DNA of 29,194 nt from Alphaproteobacteria bacterium (GCA_029861675.1 JAOTYV010000018.1:1-29194); one strand, 5' to 3'; positions 17,986 to 25,824 are shown, numbered from the stretch's first letter. Numbers and translations are program-made. The notes: generated by a model from the sequence alone, not told the origin.

Positions 17986-18019
17986 CTGACCGCCGCGTCA
18001 TAGAGGACGCGGCGGTCAG
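17986..18019 (-). terminator. Perfect 14-bp stem-loop between the two DppC-type genes
   Basis: CTGACCGCCGCGTC (17986-17999) pairs fully with GACGCGGCGGTCAG (18006-18019) around a six-base loop. On the transcribed minus strand the stem is followed by TCGTTCT, a weak T-rich stretch. It lies 33 bases after the proximal permease's stop and 38 bases before the distal GTG. It could be a terminator, an attenuator or an mRNA-stabilising hairpin. An isolated TATAAT (minus strand, 18037-18032) lies just upstream, without a good -35. Confidence 0.6.
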
Positions 18020-18052
18020 GGTCAACGGATGATTATACTAAACGCCGATTGG

Positions 18053-18955
18053 TTACTGAGACCTTAAGCGCGGATCGAGTTCGTCCCGTACGGCATCGCC
18101 GAACAGGTTGAAGCCGAACACCGCGACGGTAATCGCAAGGCCGGGGAAGATCGGCACCCATGGGGCGCTTTCGGCGTATTCTTCCGCACCGCCCTGGAGC
18201 ATCAATCCCCAGGCCGGAGTGGGTTCCTGCACGCCGAGGCCGAGATAGGACAGCGACGCTTCGAGCAGGATGGCCTGGCCGACAAAGGCGGTCAGCATGA
18301 TCAGGAACGGTGCCATCACGTTCGGCGCCATATGCCGCAGGATAATGCGCATATGGGAGAAGCCGAGCGCCCGGGCGGCGTCCACGTATGGAATTTCCCG
18401 GATCGCCAGCGCATTGGACCGCACCACGCGGGCGCAACGTGGAATAAACGGGATGGTGATCGCGATGATCACGTTTTGAATTCCGGTGCCGAAGATGGCG
18501 ACGACGGCCAACGCCATGATGATCAGCGGGAAGGCCATGAAGACATCCATGATCCGCTGGAAGATAAGATCAATCGTACCGCCGAAATAGGCGCTGCCGA
18601 CACCAAGCACGAGGCCGATAAACGCGCCGACGAACGCGGCGGTGAAGCCGACCAACAGGGCGGTTCGGGCGCCGTAGACGACCCGGGTCCAGATATCGCG
18701 GCCCATTTGGTCGGTGCCAAGCCAGAAATCGACGCCCGGCGCCGTCAACATATGTTCGAACGAGTTCGACTCCGGATCGAATGGCGTCAGGATATCGGCA
18801 AAGACGGCGAGGGTGATCATTATGAGGACGAGCAGTCCACCGAATGCTCCAAGCGGGTTCTTGGCTAGCGTGGCGGTAAACCGTTCCCAACGTGTTCGCG
18901 TGTCGAACAGTTCTTCAAGTTCAGTCGTTGCGCCGGATTCTTCTACCGTTGTCAT
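18053..18955 (-). CDS. ABC transporter permease, DppC-type (proximal copy)
   Basis: Permease partner of the DppB-type protein encoded just upstream. The 300-residue protein has a cytoplasmic N-terminus (TTVEESGATTELEELF), a first helix at about 35-55 (GAFGGLLVLIMITLAVFADI), the GTDQMGRDIWTRVVYGARTA segment, further helices and the EAA-type loop REIPYVDAARALGFSHMRII. GGGAGG (18963-18968 on the minus strand) overlaps the stop of the DppB-type gene and precedes the ATG by seven bases, so translation is probably coupled. The distal gene at 17051 is its paralogue; the two differ mostly in the N-terminus and first half. Confidence 0.94.
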   Translation of the reverse strand: MTTVEESGATTELEELFDTRTRWERFTATLAKNPLGAFGGLLVLIMITLAVFADILTPFDPESNSFEHMLTAPGVDFWLGTDQMGRDIWTRVVYGARTALLVGFTAAFVGAFIGLVLGVGSAYFGGTIDLIFQRIMDVFMAFPLIIMALAVVAIFGTGIQNVIIAITIPFIPRCARVVRSNALAIREIPYVDAARALGFSHMRIILRHMAPNVMAPFLIMLTAFVGQAILLEASLSYLGLGVQEPTPAWGLMLQGGAEEYAESAPWVPIFPGLAITVAVFGFNLFGDAVRDELDPRLRSQ

Positions 18956-18967
18956 CGAATTTCCTCC

Positions 18968-19939
18968 CTAGCTGTAGCGGATCCGGGGATCCAGCCACGC
19001 GTAGAAGATATCAACCACGAAGTTGGTTACCACGAAGATGAATGCCACCAGCATGACCAATGCTTGGGTCAGGCTGTAGTCATGGTTCGTCACGGATTCG
19101 ACAAACAATTTGCCGAGGCCGTTCAGATTGAACACCTGCTCGGTGACGACGAGTCCGCCCATCAGGAAGGCAAACTCGATACCGATGACCGTAACAACCG
19201 GCAACATCGCGTTTTTCAGCGCGTGACGATTGATGATCACTTTCTCGAGCAGTCCCTTCGCGCGCGCCGTGCGAACATAATCTTCGCGCAGCACTTCGAG
19301 CAGGGCCGATCGGGTCATGCGTGTCGCGACCGCGGAATAGCGGTATCCGGTGGCCAATGCCGGCCAGATCAATTGCGACAGATTACCGAGCGGATCTTTC
19401 CAGGGATCGACATACTCAATCGGTGGCATCCAGGCTTCCCCGAGCCATGCCTGTGTGGATATCAGGAGACCGAGAATGATCAGAATCCCGAGCCAGAAGG
19501 ATGGCAGCGCGATACCGGCAATGCTGAAGGTCCGGACGATATAGTCGATCCAGGTATTCTGTTTGATCGCGGAAATCGTTCCCATCGGGATCGAAATGAT
19601 GATGCTTACCAACGTCGCCATGACGGCGATCTGCAGCGATAATTCAAACCGCAGGCCGATTTCTTCGGTAATGGCCCGGCTGGTCCACATGGAATCGCCT
19701 AGGTCGAACGTCGCAAAGCCCCAGACGAAGCTGAGGAATTGTTCCCAGATTGGTCTGGTGATGCCGAGATTGATCCGGCATTGCTCAATGGCCGTTTCAT
19801 CGACGAAGGAACCCTCGCCGGCCATCCGCAGCGCACACACGTCGCCGGGAATCAGCCGCAGGAGGCCGAAAACCAGAATCGCCGCCCCAATCAGGGTCGG
19901 GATCATCAGGAATATGCGCTTAATTGTATATTTGTACAT
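18968..19939 (-). CDS. ABC transporter permease, DppB-type
   Basis: First permease of a peptide/nickel-class importer. The 323-residue protein begins with a helix (IFLMIPTLIGAAILVFGLL), followed by the periplasmic segment with the family's LGITRPIWEQF, then the helices of the transport core and the EAA loop VLREDYVRTARAKGLLEK, and ends with the usual DIFYAWLDPRIRYS. The periplasmic part has two cysteines (in GDVCALRM and IEQCRINLG), which might form a disulfide. GGAG is eight bases before the ATG at 19939. It lies between the binding-protein gene, separated by a stem-loop, and the first DppC-type gene, 12 bases away. Confidence 0.95.
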   Translation of the reverse strand: MYKYTIKRIFLMIPTLIGAAILVFGLLRLIPGDVCALRMAGEGSFVDETAIEQCRINLGITRPIWEQFLSFVWGFATFDLGDSMWTSRAITEEIGLRFELSLQIAVMATLVSIIISIPMGTISAIKQNTWIDYIVRTFSIAGIALPSFWLGILIILGLLISTQAWLGEAWMPPIEYVDPWKDPLGNLSQLIWPALATGYRYSAVATRMTRSALLEVLREDYVRTARAKGLLEKVIINRHALKNAMLPVVTVIGIEFAFLMGGLVVTEQVFNLNGLGKLFVESVTNHDYSLTQALVMLVAFIFVVTNFVVDIFYAWLDPRIRYS

Positions 19940-19958
19940 TAATTCGCTCCGAGATTTT

Positions 19959-19987
19959 CCCTCCCGCCGCCCGATGCGGCGAGAGGG
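19959..19987 (-). other. Intercistronic stem-loop between binding-protein and permease genes
   Basis: CCCTC+GCCGC (19959-19963, 19966-19970) pairs with GCGGC+GAGGG (19976-19980, 19983-19987) with a 2x2 internal mismatch and a five-base loop. No T-run follows on the minus strand. Such hairpins after binding-protein genes commonly stabilise the upstream mRNA and raise its level over the permeases. Confidence 0.55.
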
Positions 19988-20009
19988 ATATCTTTAGCTC
20001 ATCAACCGC

Positions 20010-21632
20010 TTACTGCAGCTTCGGATCGAGCCAAACCTGGTCAAGCGACTGGTTCAGATAGTGACTGGGCGCTATTTTCCACCCTTTCACATAGCTCCGA
20101 TGCGGATTGATTTTGTACCACCAGAACGAGGTCATGTAGTGCACCTGATCCGACAGGATGTATTTTTCGTAGGCGCGGAGCTTCTGATACTGCTTCTTGG
20201 AATCCGCTTCGTTGAGCATGTCCAAATACAGATCAGTGACCTTTTGGTCCGTATGGTTCGAGTAGTTGTTGCCCGCGCCCTTGATCCACTTGGACACGTC
20301 GATCGTCGGATTGATCACGGTCTGGCAGTTGAAGTCGACGGCGACGTCGAAATCGCGCGTCTTGCGCAGACCCGCATACCACGGACCCGACGGCAGCACC
20401 TTCTGATCGGCCTTGGCGCCGATTTTACGCCATTGGTCAATATACCACGTGCCGACGACCTTATAAGGCTGGTCGACCGCCCGGTTCCACAAGGTGACCT
20501 TGAGGTTCGGATGGCCGGCGTCCTGAAGCAGCTTTTTCGCGCGCGCCCGGCTCGCCCGGACGTCCTTGGCATAGCCGTTCAAGGACTGCAGCCACCGCTT
20601 CGAGCCTTCCAGCGGATGGCCCGGGAAGGTAACGCCGCCAACCGTCTTGACCAGCGCGATCTTCGACAGATACCGGGAACCGCCCCAGCGGTCGAAGGCG
20701 AGGGTCAGTGCCTGGCGAACGCGCTTGTCTTGGAACCGCTTCAGTTTCTGGTTCGGCGTGGCCCCCATCAGGCAATTCCAGTTGCTTTCCTGGACCTTGA
20801 TCTTTTTGCCAAGGGCTTTGACCAGATCGTCACGTGCCTTCGGCGGGAAGCCGCGAAATTCGATCGCCGCCCGATTGCCTCGGATCGCCTGCAGGCGAAC
20901 CGACATCTTCGGCGCAGAAATCGCCTTGTAGCCGTCCAGATAGGGTAGGCCCTTGACGTGGAACTTGTCGAACCGGGCGCCTTCTACGAACGCACCGGGT
21001 TGATGCTGAACAAACTTGAACGCACCGGTTCCGTTGATGTTCTTCTTGTGCCAATTGTAGCCGTGCTCGTCGAGGTCCTTCTTCGAATAGGTGAAGTTGA
21101 ACGGCGACGCCAAGGCCGGGATCATCGCGGACAACGGCCGTTTCAGTTGCACGTGCAGGGTTGTCGCATTGGGCGCGTCAACGCTTGCCACTTGGGTGTA
21201 CCAAGCCTTGCGCGAACTCGGGATGCCTTCCGGCGGGAACATGATCTTGTCCAGCGTCGCCTTGACGTCGGCCGAGGTCAGCGGCGTGCCGTCATGGAAG
21301 AGGACGTTTGACTTGATCTTGAAGGTGATCGTCTTACCACCGTTGGTGGTTACCGGTTTGCCTTCGCAGAGATCGCAAATAATGTCCGTCGGAGACTGCG
21401 GATTGTTGGGATTGACCCGCAGCAACGTGCTGTAAAACGGCCGGATCGGATGGATCATGCCGAATGTCGTCTCCCGATGCCCGTCATAGGACGGGATCTT
21501 ACTGCCAACCACGAAGCTCAAAACGCCGCCTCTGGCAGGCGTTTCCTGTGCCGACGCAGTAATCGTCGCGCTGGTGGCCAGAGCCGCCCCCAGACCCGCA
21601 ATTGCCACTAGCAATGCTCTAAATTTCATCAT
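20010..21632 (-). CDS. Periplasmic substrate-binding protein, family 5 (peptide/nickel class)
   Basis: Captures the ligand in the periplasm and passes it to the DppB/DppC-type permeases. The 540-residue precursor has a Sec signal peptide (FRALLVAIAGLGAALATSAT, cleavage likely after TASA at residue 28). The SBP_bac_5 body is recognisable from WxFK-like KTITFKIKSNVLFHDGTPLT, the SADVKATLDKI block, GTGAFKFVQHQPG and VRQALTLAFDR. Family members bind peptides, glutathione, opines, sugars or nickel chelates, so the ligand cannot be told. Cysteines in ICDLCEGKP may pair. AAGGAG is ten bases before the first ATG, overlapping a small stem-loop. The gene lies downstream of both ATPase genes, unlike the common dppABCDF order. 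Confidence 0.94.
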   Translation of the reverse strand: MMKFRALLVAIAGLGAALATSATITASAQETPARGGVLSFVVGSKIPSYDGHRETTFGMIHPIRPFYSTLLRVNPNNPQSPTDIICDLCEGKPVTTNGGKTITFKIKSNVLFHDGTPLTSADVKATLDKIMFPPEGIPSSRKAWYTQVASVDAPNATTLHVQLKRPLSAMIPALASPFNFTYSKKDLDEHGYNWHKKNINGTGAFKFVQHQPGAFVEGARFDKFHVKGLPYLDGYKAISAPKMSVRLQAIRGNRAAIEFRGFPPKARDDLVKALGKKIKVQESNWNCLMGATPNQKLKRFQDKRVRQALTLAFDRWGGSRYLSKIALVKTVGGVTFPGHPLEGSKRWLQSLNGYAKDVRASRARAKKLLQDAGHPNLKVTLWNRAVDQPYKVVGTWYIDQWRKIGAKADQKVLPSGPWYAGLRKTRDFDVAVDFNCQTVINPTIDVSKWIKGAGNNYSNHTDQKVTDLYLDMLNEADSKKQYQKLRAYEKYILSDQVHYMTSFWWYKINPHRSYVKGWKIAPSHYLNQSLDQVWLDPKLQ

Positions 21633-21642
21633 TTCCCCAATT

Positions 21643-21662
21643 CTCCTTCCTGCTTGCAGGAA
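21643..21662 (-). promoter_or_regulatory. RBS of the binding protein overlapped by a small hairpin
   Basis: On the minus strand TTCCTGC and GCAGGAA (21656-21662 with 21647-21653) form a short palindrome that takes in the first two bases of the AAGGAG ribosome-binding sequence (21643-21648). It could modestly affect translation of the binding protein. The remaining 114-base gap to the ATPase gene shows nothing else clear. Confidence 0.35.
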
Positions 21663-21746
21663 TACTGTCGTTTCCCAAATCCCGGAGCCAGCCTTGACTA
21701 TACCGTCTATTGCGCCGCCAACGGGTGTTATTTTCTAGTTTTCCGA

Positions 21747-22781
21747 TCACACTTCATGACAGGCCACCCAATGGCCTGGTTTGATCTCCCTGAATTCCGG
21801 CATAGATTTCGGACAACCGTCCGCGGCAAGCTCACACCGAGGATGGAAGACGCAGCCGCTCGGCGGGTTGATCGGGCTGGGGATTTCTCCCTTGATCACC
21901 TGATGCGCGCGTTTGGCTTCGATTGTCGGGTCGGGAATTGGCACGGCGTCGAGCAACGCCTTGGTGTACGGGTGGATCGGATTTTCGAACAGTTCGTCGC
22001 ATTCGGCCAATTCGACCATCTTGCCGAGATACATAACCGCGACACGATGGCAAAGATGGCGCACGACACTGAGATCGTGCGAGATAAAGAGGTATGTAAG
22101 GCCAAGCTCGTCGCGCAGATCTTCCAACAGGTTGATCACCTGCGCCTGAATCGACACGTCGAGCGCCGAAACCGCTTCGTCACATACGATGAATTCCGGA
22201 TCCATCGCCAGCGCCCGAGCGACACCGACCCGTTGCCGCTGGCCGCCGCTCATCTCATGCGGATAGCGGTCTGCGAACCGGGTGCTCAATCCGCAAAGGT
22301 TGAGCAAATCCATTACCCGTTTGTCGCGATCAGCTTGATCTTCAATGATCTTATGCACGCGCATCGGTTCGCTCAGAATGTCTCTGATCTTCATTCGGGG
22401 GTTCAGCGAACTATACGGATCCTGAAAGATCACCTGGATCTTCTGCCGAAACGGGATCATATCGCTGGAACCGAGATTATTCAGGTTGGTTCCTTCGTAA
22501 ATGATCTCACCCGCCGTGGGTTTCTCGAGCTGCAGGATACAGCGTCCCGTCGTCGTCTTGCCGCAGCCGGATTCACCGACCAGGCCAAGCGTCTCGCCCT
22601 TGCGGATGCTGAACGAAATGCCGTCCACCGCTTTAACATGGGCGACGACCTTGGGAATCAGGATGCCCTCGGTCACCGGGAAGTGCATTTTGAGGCCATT
22701 GACCTCGATCAAATTGTCACCAAGGCCGGGCTGGACGCCAGGCGTGGCTCCGCCGTCTTGAATTGCCGATGCTTCACTCAT
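21747..22781 (-). CDS. ABC transporter ATPase, DppF-type
   Basis: One of two ATPases that power the importer. The 344-residue protein has Walker A GESGCGKTT (69-77), a Q-loop at VIFQDPYSSLNP, signature MSGGQRQR (177-184), Walker B EFIVCDE (196-202), D-loop SALD and switch histidine ISHD. The C-terminal oligopeptide-transporter extension carries GCVFHPRCELAADGC, a cysteine-containing motif typical of this class. The ATG overlaps the stop of the upstream ATPase gene by four bases (ATGA), so the two are translationally coupled. Confidence 0.96.
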   Translation of the reverse strand: MSEASAIQDGGATPGVQPGLGDNLIEVNGLKMHFPVTEGILIPKVVAHVKAVDGISFSIRKGETLGLVGESGCGKTTTGRCILQLEKPTAGEIIYEGTNLNNLGSSDMIPFRQKIQVIFQDPYSSLNPRMKIRDILSEPMRVHKIIEDQADRDKRVMDLLNLCGLSTRFADRYPHEMSGGQRQRVGVARALAMDPEFIVCDEAVSALDVSIQAQVINLLEDLRDELGLTYLFISHDLSVVRHLCHRVAVMYLGKMVELAECDELFENPIHPYTKALLDAVPIPDPTIEAKRAHQVIKGEIPSPINPPSGCVFHPRCELAADGCPKSMPEFREIKPGHWVACHEV

Positions 22782-23776
22782 GATGCTACTTTCTCAATCT
22801 CGGCAAGGTTTTGTTTTTCCCAACACGCGGAAGAGTGACCCGGCGAAACTTCCTCTAATGTCGGGTTTTCCCGCGCACAACGATCGACTGCGAAGCGGCA
22901 CCGTGGCCGGAACGGACAACCGTCGTCCAGCCGCGCAAGATCGGGCGGTTGACCATCGACCGGATCGAGTTTCGCTTGCCGGGTCTGATCGAGCCTCGGC
23001 ACTGATTTCAGGAGCGCCAGCGTGTAGGGGTGCTTCGGGTTATGGTAGATTTCCTCGGCCGTGCCCGTTTCGATGATTTTGCCCGCGTACATCACGTTTA
23101 CACGATCGGCGTAGCGCGCCACGACGCCGAGGTTATGGGTGATGATAATCATCGCGACGCCGAGGTCGCGGGTCAGGTTCTTCATCAACTCCAGAATTTG
23201 CGCCTGAATGGTCACGTCGAGCGCCGTTGTCGGCTCGTCGGCGATGATCAGTTTCGGCTCGCAGGCCAGCGCGATGGCGATCATGACCCGCTGGCGCATA
23301 CCGCCGGACAGATGATGCGGATATTGCGCCAGCCGGCGGTCGGGTTCGGAAATTCCCACCATGCCCAGCAGCGCGACGGCGCGTGCGTTGGCTTCCTCGT
23401 CGCTCATGCCGAGATGGTGCTGCAGCGTCTCGGTAATCTGCAATCCGATGCTCAGCACAGGGTTCAACGAGGTCATCGGCTCCTGAAAGATCATGGCGAT
23501 GTCGTTGCCGCGCACGCTGCGCATGTCCGCGTCGCTCAGTTCCAGAAGATTTCGGCCCTGAAAATGAATGCTGCCGCCCACAATCCTGCCGGGTGGGTCG
23601 GCAACCAATCGCAGGATGGAAAGTGCGCTTACGGACTTGCCGCAGCCGGACTCACCAACAACTGCAACCGTCTCGCCTTCCTTAACGGAATATGAGATGC
23701 CGTCGACTGCTTTCACCGTACCGGCGGAGGTGAAAAACTGGGTTTGAAGACCCTCAATCTCAAGAAGATCGTTCAC
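22778..23776 (-). CDS. ABC transporter ATPase, DppD-type
   Basis: First gene of the importer operon. The 332-residue protein has Walker A GESGCGKS (about 40-47), Q-loop [12 protein letters not shown], signature LSGGMRQR, Walker [14 protein letters not shown] and switch histidine ITHN, followed by the C-terminal extension with [15 protein letters not shown]. The start is a GTG at 23776 preceded by a run of G (GGGGGG) as ribosome-binding sequence. A good promoter candidate lies 57 bases upstream (23833-23861). With its DppF-type partner it should form the heterodimeric ATPase pair. Confidence 0.96.
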   Translation of the reverse strand: MNDLLEIEGLQTQFFTSAGTVKAVDGISYSVKEGETVAVVGESGCGKSVSALSILRLVADPPGRIVGGSIHFQGRNLLELSDADMRSVRGNDIAMIFQEPMTSLNPVLSIGLQITETLQHHLGMSDEEANARAVALLGMVGISEPDRRLAQYPHHLSGGMRQRVMIAIALACEPKLIIADEPTTALDVTIQAQILELMKNLTRDLGVAMIIITHNLGVVARYADRVNVMYAGKIIETGTAEEIYHNPKHPYTLALLKSVPRLDQTRQAKLDPVDGQPPDLARLDDGCPFRPRCRFAVDRCARENPTLEEVSPGHSSACWEKQNLAEIEKVAS

Positions 23777-23832
23777 GCGCCCCCCTATCCTATTTGTTGA
23801 AATTTTTTGGTTGATTGGTAACCGGGAAACAG

Positions 23833-23861
23833 ACGGTACGGACCGCTGATAAAGTTGTCAA
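23833..23861 (-). promoter_or_regulatory. Promoter of the ABC importer operon
   Basis: On the minus strand a perfect -35 TTGACA (23861-23856), a 17-base spacer and a weak -10 TACCGT (23838-23833) precede the GTG at 23776. About 40 bases further upstream is the palindrome TGAAATTTCA (23900-23909), a possible activator or Lrp site. The 387-base gap 23777-24163 otherwise holds the terminator of the Lrp gene and no supported gene. Confidence 0.55.
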
Positions 23862-24021
23862 CGGACATATGGGAGCCGGAAAATCCGGGCGCTGTTGAAT
23901 GAAATTTCAGCATGGTTTTGCAACATGCGTGGCGGCAGTTCCCGAGGCTTGCGCACCCGGTGCACCACGTTCTATCCCTTCGCACGGTACCGAAGTAGTT
24001 TGATTTTAATGTCGGCTACCA

Positions 24022-24045
24022 AAACAGCGCCAATCGTGGCGCTGT
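24022..24045 (-). terminator. Intrinsic terminator of the Lrp/AsnC gene
   Basis: ACAGCGCCA (24024-24032) and TGGCGCTGT (24037-24045) form a perfect 9-bp stem with a four-base loop. On the minus strand the stem runs directly into TTTT. It lies about 120 bases past the Lrp stop and upstream of the ABC operon promoter, so the two units are separate. Confidence 0.75.
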
Positions 24046-24163
24046 CGGTGCTTTGAATAGCATGCCGTGGGCAGATGTCAACGATGCGAAGATGGTCCCG
24101 CGCTCCGCATCACGCCGCAGTGTCGTGGATATTTCGAGCCCGAGCGATCAGCCTCGTGCCGCT

Positions 24164-24625
24164 TTAGCCGACATAATTCAGCGGTAGCGCGGTGGTGTGC
24201 TTGATCCGTTCCATCGCGAAGCTTGACGTGACGTCGCTCAATTCGATTTCGGCGATCAACCGTTTGTAGACCTTGTCGTAGGCGGCAATGTCCGGCACGA
24301 CGATCCGCAGCAGATAATCGACGTCGCCGCTCATGCGGTAAAATTCCACCACTTCATCGATCTTGGCGACGACGCTCGCGAATTTCTCGAACCAATCGAT
24401 GTCGTGTCGAGTGGTGCGAATGTTGACGAACACGGTCACGCCGACATTCAATTTTTCAGGATTGAGAATCGCCGCCTCGCGCTCGATCACCCCGGCTTCC
24501 TGCAAGTTCCGAATGCGGCGCCAGCATGGGGTGGTGGAGAGGCCGACCCGCTCGGCGACTTCAGCCACGGAGAGGCTGGAGTCGCCCTGCAGAATGCCGA
24601 GTATCTTGCGATCGAACGCGTCCAT
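24164..24625 (-). CDS. Lrp/AsnC-family transcriptional regulator
   Basis: These regulators sense amino acids and control their transport and metabolism. The 153-residue protein has the N-terminal winged helix-turn-helix (MDAFDRKILGILQGDSSLSV, recognition helix about STTPCWRRIRNLQEAG, 30-45) and the C-terminal RAM ligand-binding and oligomerisation domain (VDYLLRIVVPDIAAYDKVYK). Length is typical. Its position upstream of the ABC operon, on the same strand, makes that operon a likely target. The start region is AT-rich and holds an inverted repeat suitable for autoregulation. The ligand is unknown. Confidence 0.95.
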   Translation of the reverse strand: MDAFDRKILGILQGDSSLSVAEVAERVGLSTTPCWRRIRNLQEAGVIEREAAILNPEKLNVGVTVFVNIRTTRHDIDWFEKFASVVAKIDEVVEFYRMSGDVDYLLRIVVPDIAAYDKVYKRLIAEIELSDVTSSFAMERIKHTTALPLNYVG

Positions 24626-24629
24626 TTCA

Positions 24630-24675
24630 GTAAATTAATTTAGCAATGTAAAAATTAATAGAAAAATAATCTACC
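24630..24675 (-). promoter_or_regulatory. AT-rich start region of the Lrp gene with inverted repeat
   Basis: Against a GC-rich background this stretch is almost all A/T. TTAATTT (24635-24641) and AAATTAA (24652-24658) form an exact inverted repeat with a ten-base spacer, just upstream of the ATG at 24625. Lrp-type proteins bind such AT-rich imperfect palindromes. Function is inferred. Confidence 0.45.
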
Positions 24676-24740
24676 TATGCCTTAATCGGTGGTGGTATTT
24701 GGTAACATTTCCCTGTGAATCGATAGTACAGTCCGGATCC

Positions 24741-24995
24741 ATGATGCGGAAACTCTTTACGGAACACTCGGCGTCGGTCGGCGAAAGCTACCTGCAACAT
24801 TTAGCCGCCGCCGCCGGATTTTCGATCCGGCTCTTTGCCGGCTCGGTGGCCTGCCTTGTTCATGCGGTCTTCCCGTTCCTCTGCGTCCGTACCGGCAGCG
24901 GCATCATCCGCACGCTCAATGACCGGATGGTCACGAACCGCGCTTCAAGCGGGTCCATAGCGCCGGACCAAGCGGACGGCACGCGCACCGCGTAA
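24741..24995 (+). CDS. DUF6356 family small protein
   Basis: An 84-residue protein with the pattern I know from DUF6356 proteins of alphaproteobacteria: an N-terminal FTEHSASVGESYLQHL, a hydrophobic segment (AGFSIRLFAGSVACLVHAVF) and PFLCVRTGSGIIRTLNDRM. The hydrophobic middle suggests one or two membrane passes. Function is unknown. The ATG at 24741 is chosen; the frame opens earlier at a TTG (24699) but the family start fits the later one. The ribosome-binding sequence is weak. It is divergent from the Lrp gene across an AT-rich region. The family call is from memory. Confidence 0.7.
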   Translation: MMRKLFTEHSASVGESYLQHLAAAAGFSIRLFAGSVACLVHAVFPFLCVRTGSGIIRTLNDRMVTNRASSGSIAPDQADGTRTA

Positions 24996-25106
24996 AATCG
25001 GCCAGATACGGACGATCGCCGCCGGCGGTGCCGGCTACGGCGGATTTGAGCCCCGGTTTCCCATCCGCGAAATCTCCCTCTGATCTCGTTTCTCCCATGC
25101 CGCCTC

Positions 25107-25136
25107 TTGACATTGGGGTCCGTTTTGTCATATTTT
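25107..25136 (+). promoter_or_regulatory. Promoter of the GbsR/MarR-type gene
   Basis: A perfect -35 TTGACA (25107-25112) and -10 TATTTT (25131-25136) with an 18-base spacer. The -10 overlaps the first two bases of the palindrome at 25135, the expected position for a repressor site. Confidence 0.6.
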
Positions 25137-25152
25137 TCTGTCGTGACAGAAA
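25135..25152. promoter_or_regulatory. 18-bp palindromic operator candidate, site 1
   Basis: TTTCTGTC-GT-GACAGAAA is a perfect 8-bp inverted repeat with a two-base centre. It overlaps the -10 box and ends 16 bases before the regulator's ATG. A related site is found at 25717-25734 (13 of 18 bases the same). The arrangement is typical of an autorepressed MarR/GbsR-type gene; binding is inferred. Confidence 0.65.
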
Positions 25153-25168
25153 TAATGGAAATATCGGA

Positions 25169-25699
25169 ATGAAACTTACGCCAGTCATGGAACGCTACAT
25201 CCTCCATTGGGGGGAAATGGGCACCCGATGGGGCACCAACCGGTCGGTCGCGCAGATCCATGCGCTGTTGTATCTGACGTCACAGCCGATGCCGGCGGAG
25301 GAAATTGCCGATACGCTGTCGATCGCGCGCTCCAATGTCAGCACCAGCCTGCGCGAACTGCAGGGCTGGGGATTGATTACGATGACCCATGCGATGGGTG
25401 ATCGGCGCGACCATTTCGAGGCGAAAAAAGACGTTTGGGAAATGCTGACCATCATCGTCGAGGAACGCAAGCGACGCGAAATCGATCCGACTCTCAGCAT
25501 GCTGCGCCAATGCGTGCTGGAGGCGGGCAACGACAAGGAGACCGATCCGCAGGTTATCGAGCGGATTGAAAATATGCTCGGCTTCATCGATTCGCTGTCC
25601 GGCTGGTACGAGCAGGTCAAGAAAATGCCGAAGCCGACGCTGGTCTCGCTGATGAAAATGGGCGCCAAGGTGGCGAGCTTCGCGCCCGCCAGGAAATAA
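25169..25699 (+). CDS. GbsR/MarR-type transcriptional regulator
   Basis: The 176-residue protein has a winged helix-turn-helix of the GbsR/MarR type: WGTNRSVAQIHALLYLTSQP (21-40), MPAEEIADTLSIARSNVSTS (41-60), then LRELQGWGLI and a wing ending near residue 82 (GDRRDHFEAK). A long helical C-terminal part (88-150) should mediate dimerisation. The ATG at 25169 is chosen because the frame upstream covers the promoter and palindrome; the ribosome-binding sequence is weak. GbsR proteins regulate glycine-betaine synthesis or transport in Bacillus, but many relatives control unrelated genes. The paired palindromes suggest it controls itself and the membrane-protein gene downstream. Confidence 0.88.
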   Translation: MKLTPVMERYILHWGEMGTRWGTNRSVAQIHALLYLTSQPMPAEEIADTLSIARSNVSTSLRELQGWGLITMTHAMGDRRDHFEAKKDVWEMLTIIVEERKRREIDPTLSMLRQCVLEAGNDKETDPQVIERIENMLGFIDSLSGWYEQVKKMPKPTLVSLMKMGAKVASFAPARK

Positions 25700-25716
25700 A
25701 AAATTTTACGGTGAAA

Positions 25717-25734
25717 TTTCAGTTAATACAGAAA
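25717..25734. promoter_or_regulatory. 18-bp palindromic operator candidate, site 2
   Basis: TTTCAGT-TAAT-ACAGAAA pairs at six of seven arm positions. It shares length and both arms with site 1 at 25135 (TTTCnGT and ACAGAAA). It lies in an AT-rich 125-base gap between the regulator stop and the next gene at 25825, inside the expected control region of that gene. Confidence 0.55.
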
Positions 25735-25824
25735 TGAATGTTTCAACAAAAATGAAAGTCGGGAATTCGAACTCACCCGAGGGAATGAAGGGCGAGCCAT
25801 GTTTAACCTCACAGGAGCAAAATC

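Noticed and set aside
21654..22838. Plus-strand frame of 394 residues opposite the DppF-type ATPase
   Set aside because: The ATPase has all its motifs on the minus strand; the plus-strand frame has none.
23785..23985. 66-residue minus-strand frame upstream of the ABC operon
   Set aside because: It covers the operon promoter and has no domain; its cysteine-rich look comes from the base composition.
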